Shown one piece after another: positions 14,540 through 22,630 of a DNA stretch of 22,643 nt. A model generated the notes under the pieces. It was given only the letters and a program-made list of their open reading frames with translations. It searched no databases and had not been told where the DNA came from. Every line of letters starts with the position of its first letter. Within the stretch, counting starts at the first letter, position 1. The position numbers and the translations under genes were made by a program. Source of the DNA: an uncultured Solimonas sp. (GTDB taxonomy: Bacteria > Pseudomonadota > Gammaproteobacteria > Nevskiales > Nevskiaceae); NCBI GenBank assembly GCA_946478985.1, contig CAMLDZ010000047.1:1-22643 (forward strand), read 5' to 3'.

Positions 14540-15481
14540 ATGCCGCTACATACGCAGATCCACAAGATGCTGTCCGATCTGGCCGCCGCCGGCGTGCCGT
14601 CGTTCCACATGATGCCGGTCGAGGTCGCGCGCGGCGGCCTCAGGCAATTGATGACGTCGATGCCGCCGTCGGCCGCGCAGATCGCCAGGGTCGAGGAGCG
14701 CAGCATCAACGGCGGCACGCTGCCGCTGCGCCTCTACACGCCGGTCGCGACGTCCAAGGGGCCGCTGCCGATCCTGCTGTACCTGCACGGCGGCGGCTGG
14801 GTGCTCGGCGATCTGGAGGCTTACGACACTACCTGCCGCGAGCTGGCCGGCGGCGCCGGCTGCATCGTCGTCTCGGTCGATTACCGGCTGGCGCCGGAGC
14901 ATCGCTTTCCGGCGGCGGCGGATGATGCGCTGAGCGCGCTGCAGTGGGTGATCGAGCACGGCGCGGAATTCGGCGGAGACACCGCGCGCATCGCGATCGG
15001 CGGCGACAGCGCCGGCGGCAATCTCTCGGCCGTCACGGCGATCGCCGCGCGCGAGCGCTTCCCCGGCAAGGTCTGCGCGCAGCTGCTGGTCTATCCGGTC
15101 GCCGATCACTACAGCGGCGCGAGCCGCTCGATGCATGAGAACGGCGAAGGTTATCTGCTGACGCGCAAGGACATGGTCTGGTTTTTCGATCACTACCTCG
15201 GCAGCGACGGCAACGCCAAGGACCCGCGCGTCAATCTCAGCCAGGTCGCGAAGCTCGACGGCCTGCCGCCGGCGCTGGTCATCACCGCCGAGTTCGATCC
15301 GCTGCGCGACGAGGGCGAGGCCTATGCCCAGGCGCTGCAGCAGGCCGGCAACGCCGTGCAGCTGAGGCGCTACGACGGTGCCGTGCACGGCTTCTTCACG
15401 TTCTCCACCGGGCTCGATCTCGGCGCGCAGGCGATGCGCGAAGCCTGCAGCTGGTTGCGCACGCAGTTCGGCACGCGCTGA
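14540..15481 (+). CDS. Alpha/beta hydrolase of the hormone-sensitive-lipase family (esterase/lactonase)
   Basis: This 313-residue hydrolase has the oxyanion-hole motif HGGGW (H83-W87), the nucleophile elbow GDSAGGN with S157, the acid D253 in EFDPLRDE and the catalytic H283 in VHGFF. The triad and order are those of HSL-type (bacterial class IV) esterases, which favour short and medium acyl esters. No signal peptide is visible, so it should be cytoplasmic. A strong AGAGGAGA precedes the ATG. Located directly behind the Baeyer-Villiger enzyme, it probably hydrolyses the ester or lactone made by that enzyme; the exact substrate cannot be read from sequence. Confidence 0.9.
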   Translation: MPLHTQIHKMLSDLAAAGVPSFHMMPVEVARGGLRQLMTSMPPSAAQIARVEERSINGGTLPLRLYTPVATSKGPLPILLYLHGGGWVLGDLEAYDTTCRELAGGAGCIVVSVDYRLAPEHRFPAAADDALSALQWVIEHGAEFGGDTARIAIGGDSAGGNLSAVTAIAARERFPGKVCAQLLVYPVADHYSGASRSMHENGEGYLLTRKDMVWFFDHYLGSDGNAKDPRVNLSQVAKLDGLPPALVITAEFDPLRDEGEAYAQALQQAGNAVQLRRYDGAVHGFFTFSTGLDLGAQAMREACSWLRTQFGTR

Positions 15482-15498
15482 ACGCAGCCGCGCACACA

Positions 15499-15531
15499 GA
15501 CAGGCGAACGCGCGGCGGGCCAGCGCCTGTC
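15499..15531 (+). repeat. Inverted repeat between the hydrolase and the PQQ dehydrogenase genes
   Basis: GACAGGCG (15499-15506) and CGCCTGTC (15524-15531) form a perfect 8-bp stem around a 17-base GC-rich loop, with no T run. It may be an mRNA processing or attenuation element that separates expression of the cytoplasmic and exported enzymes. Confidence 0.4.
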
Positions 15532-15567
15532 GCGTCCGTTCCAGAAAAACTAAAGAAGGGAGGAGCC

Positions 15568-17727
15568 ATGAAACTTCGGTACTGGAGCGCTGCGGCGCTT
15601 TGCGTGGTGCTCGCCGCCTGCGGCGGCAAGAAGGACAGTGACGGCAAGCCGGCTGCCGAGGCCGCACCAGCCAAGACTGCGGCGGTCGACGGTGCGCGGC
15701 TGATCGGCGCCGACAGCGAGCCCGGTGCGTGGATGAGTTACGGCCGCACTTACAGCGAGCAGCGCTTCAGCCCGCTGGACAAGATCAACACCGAAACCGT
15801 CAAAGATCTCGGCCTGCTGTGGAGCTACAAGCTGGACGTCGACCGCGCCACCGAGGCGACGCCGATCGTCGTCGATGGCGTGATGTATGTGACCGGCGCA
15901 TTCTCGATCGTCAGTGCGCTCGATCCGCTGACCGGCAAGGAGCTGTGGAAGTACGACCCCAAGGTGCCGCGCGACAAGGATCGCGACGGCTGCTGCGATG
16001 TGGCCAACCGCGGCGTCGCGGTCTGGGACGGCAAGGTGATCTTCGGCGCCTATGACGGACGCCTGCTCGCGCTGGATGCCAAGACCGGCGCCAAGCTCTG
16101 GGAGGTCGACACCATCGTCGATCACACGCACAGCTACACCATCACCGGCGCGCCGCGCGTCATCAAGGGCAAGGTCATCATCGGCAACGGCGGCGCGGAG
16201 CTGGGCGTGCGCGGCTACGTCGGCGCCTATGACGTCAACGACGGCAAGCTGCTGTGGCGCTTCTTCACCGTGCCGGGCGATCCGTCCAAGCCGGCCGAAG
16301 ACAAGGCCATGGAGATGGCGCAGAAGACCTGGAAGGGCGACAACTACTGGAAGTTCGGCGGCGGCGGCACCGTCTGGGACGCGATGGCGTACGACCCGGA
16401 ACTCGATCTGCTCTACATCGGTACCGGCAACGGCTCGCCGTGGAACCGCAACGTGCGCAGCCCCGGCGGCGGCGACAACCTGTTCCTGTCGTCGATCGTC
16501 GCGCTCAAGCCGGACAGCGGTGAATACGTCTGGCATTACCAGGTCACGCCGGGCGAAAACTGGGATTACACGGCGACACAGCACATCATCCTCGCCGACC
16601 TGAAGATCGACGGGCAGCCGCGCAAGGTGCTGATGCAGGCGCCGAAGAACGGCTTTTTCTATGTCATCGATCGCGTCACCGGCCAGCTGCTCTCGGCCGA
16701 CAAGTACGCGCCGGCCAACTGGGCCAGCCATGTCGATCTCAAGACCGGCCGGCCGGTCGAGACCGAGGTGGCCGACTGGAGCAAGAAGCCGCAGGTGATC
16801 ACGCCGGGTCCGCTCGGCGCGCACAACTGGCAGCCGATGTCGTTCAACCCCCAGACCGGCTACGTCTATATCCCGATGCAGGAGGCGATCGCGCTGTACG
16901 CGCCGGACCCGACGCAGACGTATCGAGGCAAGGGCACCTGGCACCTCGGCACCAAGCCGCTGGAGCTGCCGGAGACCGCCAAGGGCGTGACCGATGTGGC
17001 GGCGCTGCACAAGGGCCATCTGGTGGCCTGGGATCCGGTCGCCAAGAAGGAAGTCTGGCGGCAGAGCTACGTGACGATCTGGAACGGCGGCACCCTGACG
17101 ACCGCCGGCAACCTGGTGTTCCAGGGCACCGCTGACGGCCGCTTCGTCGCGTACTCCGCCGACAAGGGCGAGAAGCTGTGGGAGACGCCGGCCAATACCG
17201 GCGTGATGGCCGGGCCGATGAGCTTCGAGATCAACGGCGAGCAGTACGTGACGGTGGCAGCCGGCTGGGGCGGTGCGTTCCCGGTGATCCTCGGTGGCCT
17301 GTCGGAGCCGACCAAGGTGCGCGCCAGCGCGCGCGTGCTGACCTACAAGCTCGGCGGCAAGGCCACGCTGCCGCCGCTGGCACAGGAGCCGGTCAAGCAG
17401 CCGGAGCCGCCGGAACTCAAAGGCGACGACAAGCAGGTCGCGCGCGGCCGCGATCTCTACAACGGCCATTGCGGCGCCTGCCACGGCATCAGCGCGATCG
17501 CCGGCTCGGTACTGCCGGACCTGCGCTATCTGACGCCGGAGAAGCACCAGCTGTTCCAGGGCATCGTCGCCGGCGCGTTCGCGGCCAAGGGCATGCCGTC
17601 CTTCACCGGCACGCTGAGCAACGAACAGGTTGAGGACATCCACCAGTACGTGATCAAGCGCGCGCAGGACCTCAAGGCCGATCTGGCCCGCGCCAGCGGT
17701 GCTGCCAAGACCGAAGGAGCCAAGTGA
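15568..17727 (+). CDS. Quinohemoprotein (PQQ + heme c) alcohol dehydrogenase, lipoprotein
   Basis: This 719-residue enzyme resembles type II quinohemoprotein alcohol dehydrogenases, which oxidise alcohols in the periplasm with PQQ and Ca2+ and pass electrons through a fused cytochrome c. Features are repeated tryptophan-docking blades (such as [11 protein letters not shown]), the adjacent Cys pair C142-C143 that forms the vicinal disulfide over PQQ, catalytic D333 in ENWDYTA, and a C-terminal heme domain C635-G-A-C638-H639 with Met in KGMPSF. The N-terminus [18 protein letters not shown] is a lipoprotein signal with lipobox LAAC (C18). Gly at +2 favours the outer membrane. GGGAGGAG precedes the start. 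The likely job is to oxidise the secondary alcohol that feeds the monooxygenase. Confidence 0.92.
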   Translation: MKLRYWSAAALCVVLAACGGKKDSDGKPAAEAAPAKTAAVDGARLIGADSEPGAWMSYGRTYSEQRFSPLDKINTETVKDLGLLWSYKLDVDRATEATPIVVDGVMYVTGAFSIVSALDPLTGKELWKYDPKVPRDKDRDGCCDVANRGVAVWDGKVIFGAYDGRLLALDAKTGAKLWEVDTIVDHTHSYTITGAPRVIKGKVIIGNGGAELGVRGYVGAYDVNDGKLLWRFFTVPGDPSKPAEDKAMEMAQKTWKGDNYWKFGGGGTVWDAMAYDPELDLLYIGTGNGSPWNRNVRSPGGGDNLFLSSIVALKPDSGEYVWHYQVTPGENWDYTATQHIILADLKIDGQPRKVLMQAPKNGFFYVIDRVTGQLLSADKYAPANWASHVDLKTGRPVETEVADWSKKPQVITPGPLGAHNWQPMSFNPQTGYVYIPMQEAIALYAPDPTQTYRGKGTWHLGTKPLELPETAKGVTDVAALHKGHLVAWDPVAKKEVWRQSYVTIWNGGTLTTAGNLVFQGTADGRFVAYSADKGEKLWETPANTGVMAGPMSFEINGEQYVTVAAGWGGAFPVILGGLSEPTKVRASARVLTYKLGGKATLPPLAQEPVKQPEPPELKGDDKQVARGRDLYNGHCGACHGISAIAGSVLPDLRYLTPEKHQLFQGIVAGAFAAKGMPSFTGTLSNEQVEDIHQYVIKRAQDLKADLARASGAAKTEGAK

Positions 17728-19304
17728 TGAACGCCAAGGCGGATCAAGCGCACGCGGCAGCGGTCGCGCGCATCACCCGCAACACCATCGGCGACGCACT
17801 GTCGCGCGCGGTGCGGCGCCACGCCGCCAAGACCGCGCTGATCTTCAAGGACCGACAGTGGACCTTTGCCGAGCTGGATGCGGCGATCAATCGCGTCGCC
17901 CATGCCCTGCTCGATGCGGGTCTGAAACAGGGCGAGCGCGTCGCCGCGTACGCCAAGAACTCGGATTCGTACGCGATCCTGTGGCTGGCCTGCGGCCGCG
18001 CCGGCTTGGTCCATGTGCCGGTCAACTTTTCGATGACCACGCCGGAACTGGCCTACGTGCTCAAGCAGTCCGGTGCCAGCGCGCTGTTCGTCGGCGATGC
18101 GCCGGTGGCCGATCTCGCGCTGGCCGGCCGGGACAGCGCGGTGCGCATCCGCGGCACGATGGAGGAGGGCGAGGGCGACATCAGCGTGCTCGCCGCCGCA
18201 CGCGGTGACGGTGACGCGAGCGAGCCGGAGCTGGTGCTCGACGATCGCGATCTGGTGCAGTTCCTCTACACCTCGGGCACCACCTCGGCGCCCAAGGCGG
18301 CGATGATGACGCACCGCGCACTGATCGCCGAATACGACGGCTGCATCAAGATGCTCGATACCCGCGCCGAAGACCTGTTCCTGTGCGCGCTGCCGCTATA
18401 CCACTCGGCAGCGATGCATGTGTTCCTGATGCCGCAGCTCCTGGTCGGTGGCACCTCGATCGTCATCGCCGGGCCGCAGCCGGAGGTGGTGTTCAAGCTG
18501 ATTGAGCAGCATCGCGTCGCCAGTTTCTTTGCGCCACCGACGGCGTGGATCGCGCTGCTGCGCCATCCGGATTTCGACAGGCACGATCTGCGCAGCCTCA
18601 AGCGCGCCTACTACGGCGCGGCGATCATGCCGGAGCCGGTGCTGGCCGAGCTGCGCCAGCGCCTGCCGGGCATTCTTGCGTACAACTGTTACGGCCAGAG
18701 CGAGATCGGTCCGCTCGCCACCGTACTCGGCCCCGACGAGCACGACGCGCGGCCGACGTCCGCCGGCAAGCCGCTGCCGGCGGTGGAGCTGCGCATCGTG
18801 CATCCGGACCTGCGCGACTGCGCGCCGCGCGAGCTGGGCGAGATCATCTACCGCTCGCCGCAGCTGCTGCTCGGCTACTGGGACAAGCCGGACCAGACCA
18901 CCGAGGCTTTCGAAGGCGGCTGGTTCCATTCCGGCGATCTGGGCTATCTCGACGAGGAGGGCTTTCTCTACGTCGTCGACCGGCTCAAGGACATCGTCAA
19001 GAGCGGCGGCGTGGTGGTGTCATCGCGCGAGGTCGAGGACTGCATCTACACGCATCCGGCGGTGTCGGAAGTGGCGGTGATCGCGCTGCCGGACCCGAAG
19101 TGGATCGAGGCGGTGACGGCGATCGTCAAGCTCAAGGCGGGCGCCAGCGTCACGGCCGAGGCACTGATTGCCCACGTCAGGCTGACGATGGCGCCGTTCA
19201 AGGTGCCCAAGGCCGTGCATTTCATCGACGAGCTGCCGCGCAATGCCTCCGGCAAGATTCTCAAGCGCGAGCTGCGCGACCGCTACGCCAGCAAGACCGC
19301 CTGA
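17727..19304 (+). CDS. AMP-forming acyl-CoA synthetase (ANL superfamily)
   Basis: This 525-residue ligase activates carboxylic acids to acyl-CoA through an acyl-AMP. Motifs in order are the P-loop-like [10 protein letters not shown] from Y181, [23 protein letters not shown] (A5), [16 protein letters not shown] (A7/A8), [11 protein letters not shown] and the catalytic Lys in [11 protein letters not shown] near the C-terminus. GAAGGAG lies seven bases before the ATG at 17727, which overlaps the preceding TGA by one base; a GTG at 17724 is the only close alternative. It is last in the operon and would commit the acid released by the esterase to beta-oxidation. Substrate length is not predictable from what I see. 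Confidence 0.92.
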   Translation: MNAKADQAHAAAVARITRNTIGDALSRAVRRHAAKTALIFKDRQWTFAELDAAINRVAHALLDAGLKQGERVAAYAKNSDSYAILWLACGRAGLVHVPVNFSMTTPELAYVLKQSGASALFVGDAPVADLALAGRDSAVRIRGTMEEGEGDISVLAAARGDGDASEPELVLDDRDLVQFLYTSGTTSAPKAAMMTHRALIAEYDGCIKMLDTRAEDLFLCALPLYHSAAMHVFLMPQLLVGGTSIVIAGPQPEVVFKLIEQHRVASFFAPPTAWIALLRHPDFDRHDLRSLKRAYYGAAIMPEPVLAELRQRLPGILAYNCYGQSEIGPLATVLGPDEHDARPTSAGKPLPAVELRIVHPDLRDCAPRELGEIIYRSPQLLLGYWDKPDQTTEAFEGGWFHSGDLGYLDEEGFLYVVDRLKDIVKSGGVVVSSREVEDCIYTHPAVSEVAVIALPDPKWIEAVTAIVKLKAGASVTAEALIAHVRLTMAPFKVPKAVHFIDELPRNASGKILKRELRDRYASKTA

Positions 19305-19329
19305 TCCCGCTCAGGTCTTGACCCGCGCG

Positions 19330-19362
19330 TGCCGCACCGGAGTTGGGAGCTCCGGTGCGGCA
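19330..19362 (+). terminator. Strong hairpin after the catabolic operon
   Basis: TGCCGCACCGGAG and CTCCGGTGCGGCA form a perfect 13-bp stem around a 7-base loop, 25 bases after the ligase stop codon. It lacks a T run, so it may act with Rho or as an mRNA 3'-end stabiliser. Confidence 0.65.
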
Positions 19363-19461
19363 TCGTGGGCGCGAGGGGGCTCCATGACCGAGCCGCATCC
19401 GCTACGTCGGATCCTGCACTGCCGTAAAGCGGTATCCGAAACGCCCGGGCGGGGCTGTGCG

Positions 19462-19467
19462 TACAAT
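19462..19467 (+). promoter_or_regulatory. Probable -10 element of the omega-like gene
   Basis: TACAAT at 19462-19467 is a near-consensus -10 about 47 bases before the ATG at 19509. No good -35 is visible at 16-18 bases upstream. Confidence 0.45.
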
Positions 19468-19508
19468 GCCGAACCGTGCTCCTGCGGTGATTCCTCATGG
19501 ATACCCGT

Positions 19509-19760
19509 ATGGCACGCGTCACGATCCAGGATTGTCTTGCCCGTGTACCGGATCATTTCACGCTCACGCTGATCGCCGCCAAGCGCGCACGCCAGCTGGC
19601 CCGCGGCGCCAACGCCATGCTGCCGTGGGACGATCACAAGTCGACGGTGCTGGCCCTGCAGGAGGTCGCAGCAGGCCATGTGACCGAGAAAGTCCTGGCC
19701 GATCCGGAGTTGCCGGCGGTCGAGCCGGCAACGATCGAGTTCGAGCCGCTGCCGCCCTGA
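19509..19760 (+). CDS. rpoZ: RNA polymerase omega subunit (RpoZ) family protein, orphan copy
   Basis: This 83-residue protein begins MARVTIQDCL and continues FTLTLIAAKRARQLARG ... KSTVLALQEVAAG, the conserved helix pair of omega. Omega helps assemble RNA polymerase and contributes to a ppGpp site. I chose the ATG at 19509 because omega proteins begin MARVT; an ATG at 19497 would add four residues. It is unusual in two ways: it stands alone and lacks gmk and spoT, its usual gammaproteobacterial neighbours, and its C-terminus is short and Pro/Glu-rich (VEPATIEFEPLPP). It may be the only omega gene of a rearranged genome or a second, specialised one. Confidence 0.85.
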   Translation: MARVTIQDCLARVPDHFTLTLIAAKRARQLARGANAMLPWDDHKSTVLALQEVAAGHVTEKVLADPELPAVEPATIEFEPLPP

Positions 19761-20133
19761 AACTGGCGGTCTTTTCGCTACTGATATTGTAGCTGTGCGC
19801 AGAGCGAGAAGGCCCGGGCTGCGCGCTTGGTGTGCGCGCGGATCGCGCCGAAGCGTCCGCGGATCTGCGGGGGGAGAAGACCGGGTATTTGCCGTTGATC
19901 CGCTTCAGCGCTGCGATCCGCGGCTGCACGGGCGGCGATATCGCGGCATCGAGATCATTGCCGATTCGACATCGACAGCAAATACGCGTACCGTGATGTG
20001 GCAAGTATCAAGCAGTGTGATCAGCTAGTGAATGCCGTGGCCTTGCCGCCGGCATGAATTCCCAGATGCGTTCCTTGACCGTTTGCGCCTTTGCGGGCGG
20101 TCTGCCCGTTTTCATCTTCACAGGAATGCATCC
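19761..20133. other. Intergenic region before the cold-shock gene
   Basis: I see no convincing gene in these 373 bases. Short frames on both strands have Arg-rich, unconserved-looking translations. From 19970 to 20057 the plus-strand frame ending at TGA 20055-20057 reads DSKYAYRDVASIKQCDQL, which looks protein-like but has no start and could be a relic. A hairpin formed by ATGCCG and CGGCAT (20032-20056) lies upstream of csp and may belong to a structured cold-shock leader. Base composition is less GC-rich after about 19950, as is usual for a promoter/leader. Confidence 0.4.
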
Positions 20134-20346
20134 ATGAGCAATGTCAAGAGCGGTACCGTCAAGTGGTTCAACGACGCCAAGGGCTTCGGCTTTGTCACGC
20201 CGGCCAACGGTGGCGACGACCTGTTCGCGCACTTCAAGGAAATCGAAGGCAGCGGCTTCAAGTCGCTGACGGAAGGCCAGCGCGTCGAGTACGTCGAAGC
20301 GCGCGGCCCGAAGGGCATGCAGGCGACGAAGATCCGCCCGGTCTGA
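20134..20346 (+). CDS. Cold-shock domain protein (CspA family)
   Basis: This 70-residue protein is a single cold-shock domain. RNP1 is KGFGFV within [20 protein letters not shown]2 is DLFAHF, and the family ending reads [12 protein letters not shown]. CspA proteins bind single-stranded nucleic acid and melt RNA secondary structure. DLFAHF replaces the commoner DVFVHF/DLFVHF, a mild variation. AGGA is about eight bases before the ATG. It is monocistronic, with hairpins downstream; which of the several csp paralogues it represents cannot be told. Confidence 0.95.
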   Translation: MSNVKSGTVKWFNDAKGFGFVTPANGGDDLFAHFKEIEGSGFKSLTEGQRVEYVEARGPKGMQATKIRPV

Positions 20347-20370
20347 TCGCTGCAGGCTGTCGATACGCGT

Positions 20371-20423
20371 GATGGCGGCGTCCGCGCCGCCATCCGCGAT
20401 TCACTGCTGCCGTCCTCCGGCAG
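20371..20423 (+). terminator. Two hairpins after the cold-shock gene
   Basis: GATGGCGGCG and CGCCGCCATC form a perfect 10-bp stem with loop TCCG (20371-20394). CTGCCG and CGGCAG form a second stem (20407-20423). Neither has a T run. They separate csp from the next gene. Confidence 0.55.
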
Positions 20424-20456
20424 TATCGCCGCCCCATTTCTAAAGCAGGAGGTCCC

Positions 20457-20864
20457 ATGAGACCCAAGAATTCACGCAAACCGCTGCACAGCGATGCCGC
20501 CCCCAAGGTGCGCCGCCCGCCCGGTTCGCCGACGAAGAGCCAACTGCGTGCACTCGCCAATGCCGAAGCACAGGCGCGTGTTGCAAAGTGGAAGACCTTG
20601 ATTGCAGTGGCGGGTGCTACCTGGAGCAAGCTGCATACGGTTGAGCTCAATCGCAGCAACGGCGATGTCAACGTCGTCGCCGGCCTGGTGCAGATGCATT
20701 ACCGCATCAGCCGCCAGGATGCCGATGCCCAGGTGAAGGCATTCTTCGATCAACACATGCCGGCTGCGCCAACGCCGCCGCCGGTGATCGCAGTCCGCGC
20801 GCCGGTGATCGCGACGCCGGAGTTCCTGTATACGCCGGAAGCCGCTGTAGGCGAGGCCGTCTAG
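20457..20864 (+). CDS. CsbD-like small protein with basic head and Pro-rich tail
   Basis: The middle of this 135-residue protein (about residues 43-100) has the layout of the CsbD stress-protein domain: W45 with K/T-L-I, then W56-SKL, EL, a GD, a G76 and MHYRISRQDADAQVKAFFDQH, similar to CsbD W-G-K-L ... G ... Y-G-I-x-x-x-x-A-x-x-Q-V-x-x-F/W. CsbD itself is only about 60 residues and its biochemical role is unknown. The N-terminal 40 residues are basic, and the C-terminal 35 are Pro/Ala/Val-rich with a repeated APVIA/PVIAV. AGGAGG (20447-20452) precedes the ATG. Family assignment is by eye and tentative; translation is likely from the strong ribosome-binding site and terminator. Confidence 0.65.
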   Translation: MRPKNSRKPLHSDAAPKVRRPPGSPTKSQLRALANAEAQARVAKWKTLIAVAGATWSKLHTVELNRSNGDVNVVAGLVQMHYRISRQDADAQVKAFFDQHMPAAPTPPPVIAVRAPVIATPEFLYTPEAAVGEAV

Positions 20865-20893
20865 GTTTCGCATACCCGCACGCTGTGGCGATC

Positions 20894-20930
20894 AGGCCTG
20901 TTGCTCTGCACGAGCAGCAGGCCTTTTTGT
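20894..20930 (+). terminator. Intrinsic terminator after the CsbD-like gene
   Basis: AGGCCTGTTGCTC and GAGCAGCAGGCCT form a 13-bp stem with one G-T wobble around the loop TGCAC, followed by TTTTTGTTTGG. It is a good rho-independent terminator 30 bases after the stop codon. Confidence 0.92.
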
Positions 20931-21046
20931 TTGGCCCCGCCTGCCCGCCATTGTAGTTTTCGATGCCACAGGCATCATCACGCTACGGGCCTGGACGTGC
21001 GCGCGGCCGTTCAGCGCAACGAAGCCGAGGCGAGGGAGGAAGGGGA

Positions 21047-21526
21047 GTGCAAGCAAGAAGAAAAGCAACTGGCGCAGCCATCATGGCGGTCATTTGCCTG
21101 AGTTGTTCGCAGTCTTCCGCCGAGCACATCGGCGAGGTCGACACCGCGTTCAAATTGCTGGGGCCCGACCACAAGATCGTCGTCGAGGCCTACGATGACC
21201 CTAAGGTCAGCGGCATAAGCTGCTACGTATCACGAGCCAAGACCGGCGGTTTCAAGGGCGCCGTAGGACTGGCCGAGGACAAAGCTGAAGCTTCGATCGC
21301 CTGCCGGCAGGTCGGAGACATCAGTTTCAGCGGCCCGATCCCTTCGCAAGAAGAAGTCTTCAACGAACGCCTGTCGGTGCTCTTCAAGAAGCTGCGCATC
21401 GTGAGAATGGTCGATGCCAGGCGCCGAACCCTGATCTATCTCACCTACAGCGATCGCCTCGTCGATGGTTCCCCGCAGAACTCGATCGCCGTGGTGCCGA
21501 CGGGTAAAGACATCCCGGTCAGATGA
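21047..21526 (+). CDS. creA: CreA family periplasmic protein
   Basis: The mature part is close to E. coli CreA: IGEVDTAFKLLGPDHKIVVEAYDDP, SCYVSRAKTGGFKG, GLAEDKAEASIACRQVG, VFKKLRIVR and YLTYSDRLVDGSPQNSIAVVP, with the conserved Cys pair in ISCYVSR and IACRQVG. Its function is unknown. I chose the GTG at 21047 because the purine-rich GGAGGAAGGGG lies directly before it and it yields a proper signal peptide: QARRK, a hydrophobic core and SQSSA before E26. The result is 159 residues, near the 157 of E. coli. An ATG at 21083 would remove the basic n-region, and frames further upstream look non-coding. It converges with the recombinase gene, leaving eight bases between them. Confidence 0.92.
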   Translation: MQARRKATGAAIMAVICLSCSQSSAEHIGEVDTAFKLLGPDHKIVVEAYDDPKVSGISCYVSRAKTGGFKGAVGLAEDKAEASIACRQVGDISFSGPIPSQEEVFNERLSVLFKKLRIVRMVDARRRTLIYLTYSDRLVDGSPQNSIAVVPTGKDIPVR

Positions 21527-21534
21527 CATGCCGA

Positions 21535-22557
21535 TCAAGTCGAATCCTTGTCAGTAAGCGCTTTGCGTCGCTTCTTTAACTGTGCCATCGCGCCCCGTGC
21601 CGCGTTGAGGCTTTCGCTGTAGCGAATCACCATGCGCTCGGTTTTCCAGCGACCCTGCCGCATGATTTCGGCGCTGCTGAAGTTGGCGGCGACCAGGTCC
21701 TGCGCGGCTCCGACGCGTGTGCTGTGTCCGGAAACCAAACTCGCGTCCAGGCCCGCTGCCAAGGCACGGCCTTTGAAAATCCTGGCGACGTCGCGGTCCG
21801 AGAGAGGGGAGTTGTAACGGTCTGGCTTGTTCGATTTCGGTGTCGAACGAAAGATGGGGCCGCGTGTTACGCCGGCGACCTCGATCCACTGTTGCAGCAA
21901 CTGCACCGTCTCCGGTGACAGGTACTGCAAATGTCCGGCACCTTCCTGATCGGTCTTGCTATGCGGCAGGAAGATGCGGCCCGAGCCGTCTGCCTCGACG
22001 CTCAGGTTGTCGACCTCCAGGCTGATGAGCTCGGATCGGCGAAACATCGTCTCGAACGCCACGTTGATCAAGGCCGCATCTCTGAGATCGCGCGGGATGT
22101 CGAGATCCAGTGTCGCCATGATGGTTTCGACAGATTCCATCGTCAGGCCCTTGGCCTGGCGTTGTCGCGCCGTTAGATGCGCGCGCTTGAGGCCGCGCCA
22201 CATCAGCCGTGCCTCCATGGAATCCATCGGCGACGGTAGCTCCGCCAGGCGATGGATGACGTTGAGCGTCGCCAGGTAGTGCTCGATGGTGGCGCGTTTG
22301 CGGCCCGCCTGGATGCGTTCCAGCAGGAATTCGCGCAAGGCTGGCAGCGAAGCCGGCAGCACGGCGTGGCCATTTCGAACGCAGAAGTCCGACCACACAC
22401 GCCAATCGGCACGCCAGCTCTTCAATGTGTTGGGCGCATAGGCGATCTTCAGATCGTCAGCCAGCGCGCGCAGTCGGTCGACGACGTACTCGGGTGTCGA
22501 ACTCAGCATCGCATCGACTGCATGGACGTGATCGTCGGACCGAGTCGGGTTCGTCAT
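21535..22557 (-). CDS. Tyrosine recombinase / phage-type integrase
   Basis: This 340-residue protein has a SAM-like core-binding domain (about residues 22-125) and a catalytic domain with all the usual residues. These are R173 in MFRRSEL, K201 in HSKTDQEG, H278-x-x-R281 in SGHSTRVGA, W304 in GRWKTERM (His/Trp position) and the nucleophile Y313 in IRYSES. It cuts and rejoins DNA at a specific site. Codon usage is visibly less GC-rich than that of the cco or catabolic genes, which hints at transfer. The gene starts at 22557 with no clear ribosome-binding site; its promoter overlaps a large inverted repeat at 22605-22630. No other mobile-element gene is in the window, which ends 86 bases upstream. 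Confidence 0.93.
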   Translation of the reverse strand: MTNPTRSDDHVHAVDAMLSSTPEYVVDRLRALADDLKIAYAPNTLKSWRADWRVWSDFCVRNGHAVLPASLPALREFLLERIQAGRKRATIEHYLATLNVIHRLAELPSPMDSMEARLMWRGLKRAHLTARQRQAKGLTMESVETIMATLDLDIPRDLRDAALINVAFETMFRRSELISLEVDNLSVEADGSGRIFLPHSKTDQEGAGHLQYLSPETVQLLQQWIEVAGVTRGPIFRSTPKSNKPDRYNSPLSDRDVARIFKGRALAAGLDASLVSGHSTRVGAAQDLVAANFSSAEIMRQGRWKTERMVIRYSESLNAARGAMAQLKKRRKALTDKDST

Positions 22558-22590
22558 GGCAAGGGATCATCCGCAGGATCGAGGATCCGC

Positions 22591-22596
22591 AGTATA
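22591..22596 (-). promoter_or_regulatory. Probable -10 element of the recombinase gene
   Basis: On the minus strand these bases read TATACT, within ATTATACTGC, about 34 bases before the start codon. The -35 region 16-18 bases upstream falls inside the inverted repeat at 22605-22630, so anything bound there would block transcription. Confidence 0.5.
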
Positions 22597-22604
22597 ATTC
22601 AATG

Positions 22605-22630
22605 TGTCCGACAATTACACTTGTCGGACA
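22605..22630. repeat. Perfect 10-6-10 inverted repeat upstream of the recombinase gene
   Basis: TGTCCGACAA (22605-22614) and TTGTCGGACA (22621-22630) are perfect inverted arms around the asymmetric spacer TTACAC. Outer CAATG (22600-22604) and CATTG (22636-22640) extend the symmetry with a small offset. Two arms about 10-13 bases long around a 6-8-base crossover is the layout of a tyrosine-recombinase core site; it could equally be an autoregulatory operator, or both. Confidence 0.7.

Noticed and set aside
15550..17643. 697-codon open frame on the minus strand over the PQQ dehydrogenase
   Set aside because: Antisense shadow; the plus-strand enzyme has every expected motif and a proper signal and ribosome-binding site.
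19895..19908. Second possible FNR box (TTGAT-CCGC-TTCAG)
   Set aside because: It matches only 8 of 10 positions, lacks the CAA end of the core, and has no promoter at a fitting distance.
19795..20028. 77-codon plus-strand open frame in the intergenic region
   Set aside because: Arg-rich composition, no ribosome-binding site and no recognisable motif.
20962..20976. GATGCC-ACA-GGCATC dyad upstream of creA
   Set aside because: It is short, with a three-base centre and no clear promoter beside it; it may be chance in GC-rich DNA.
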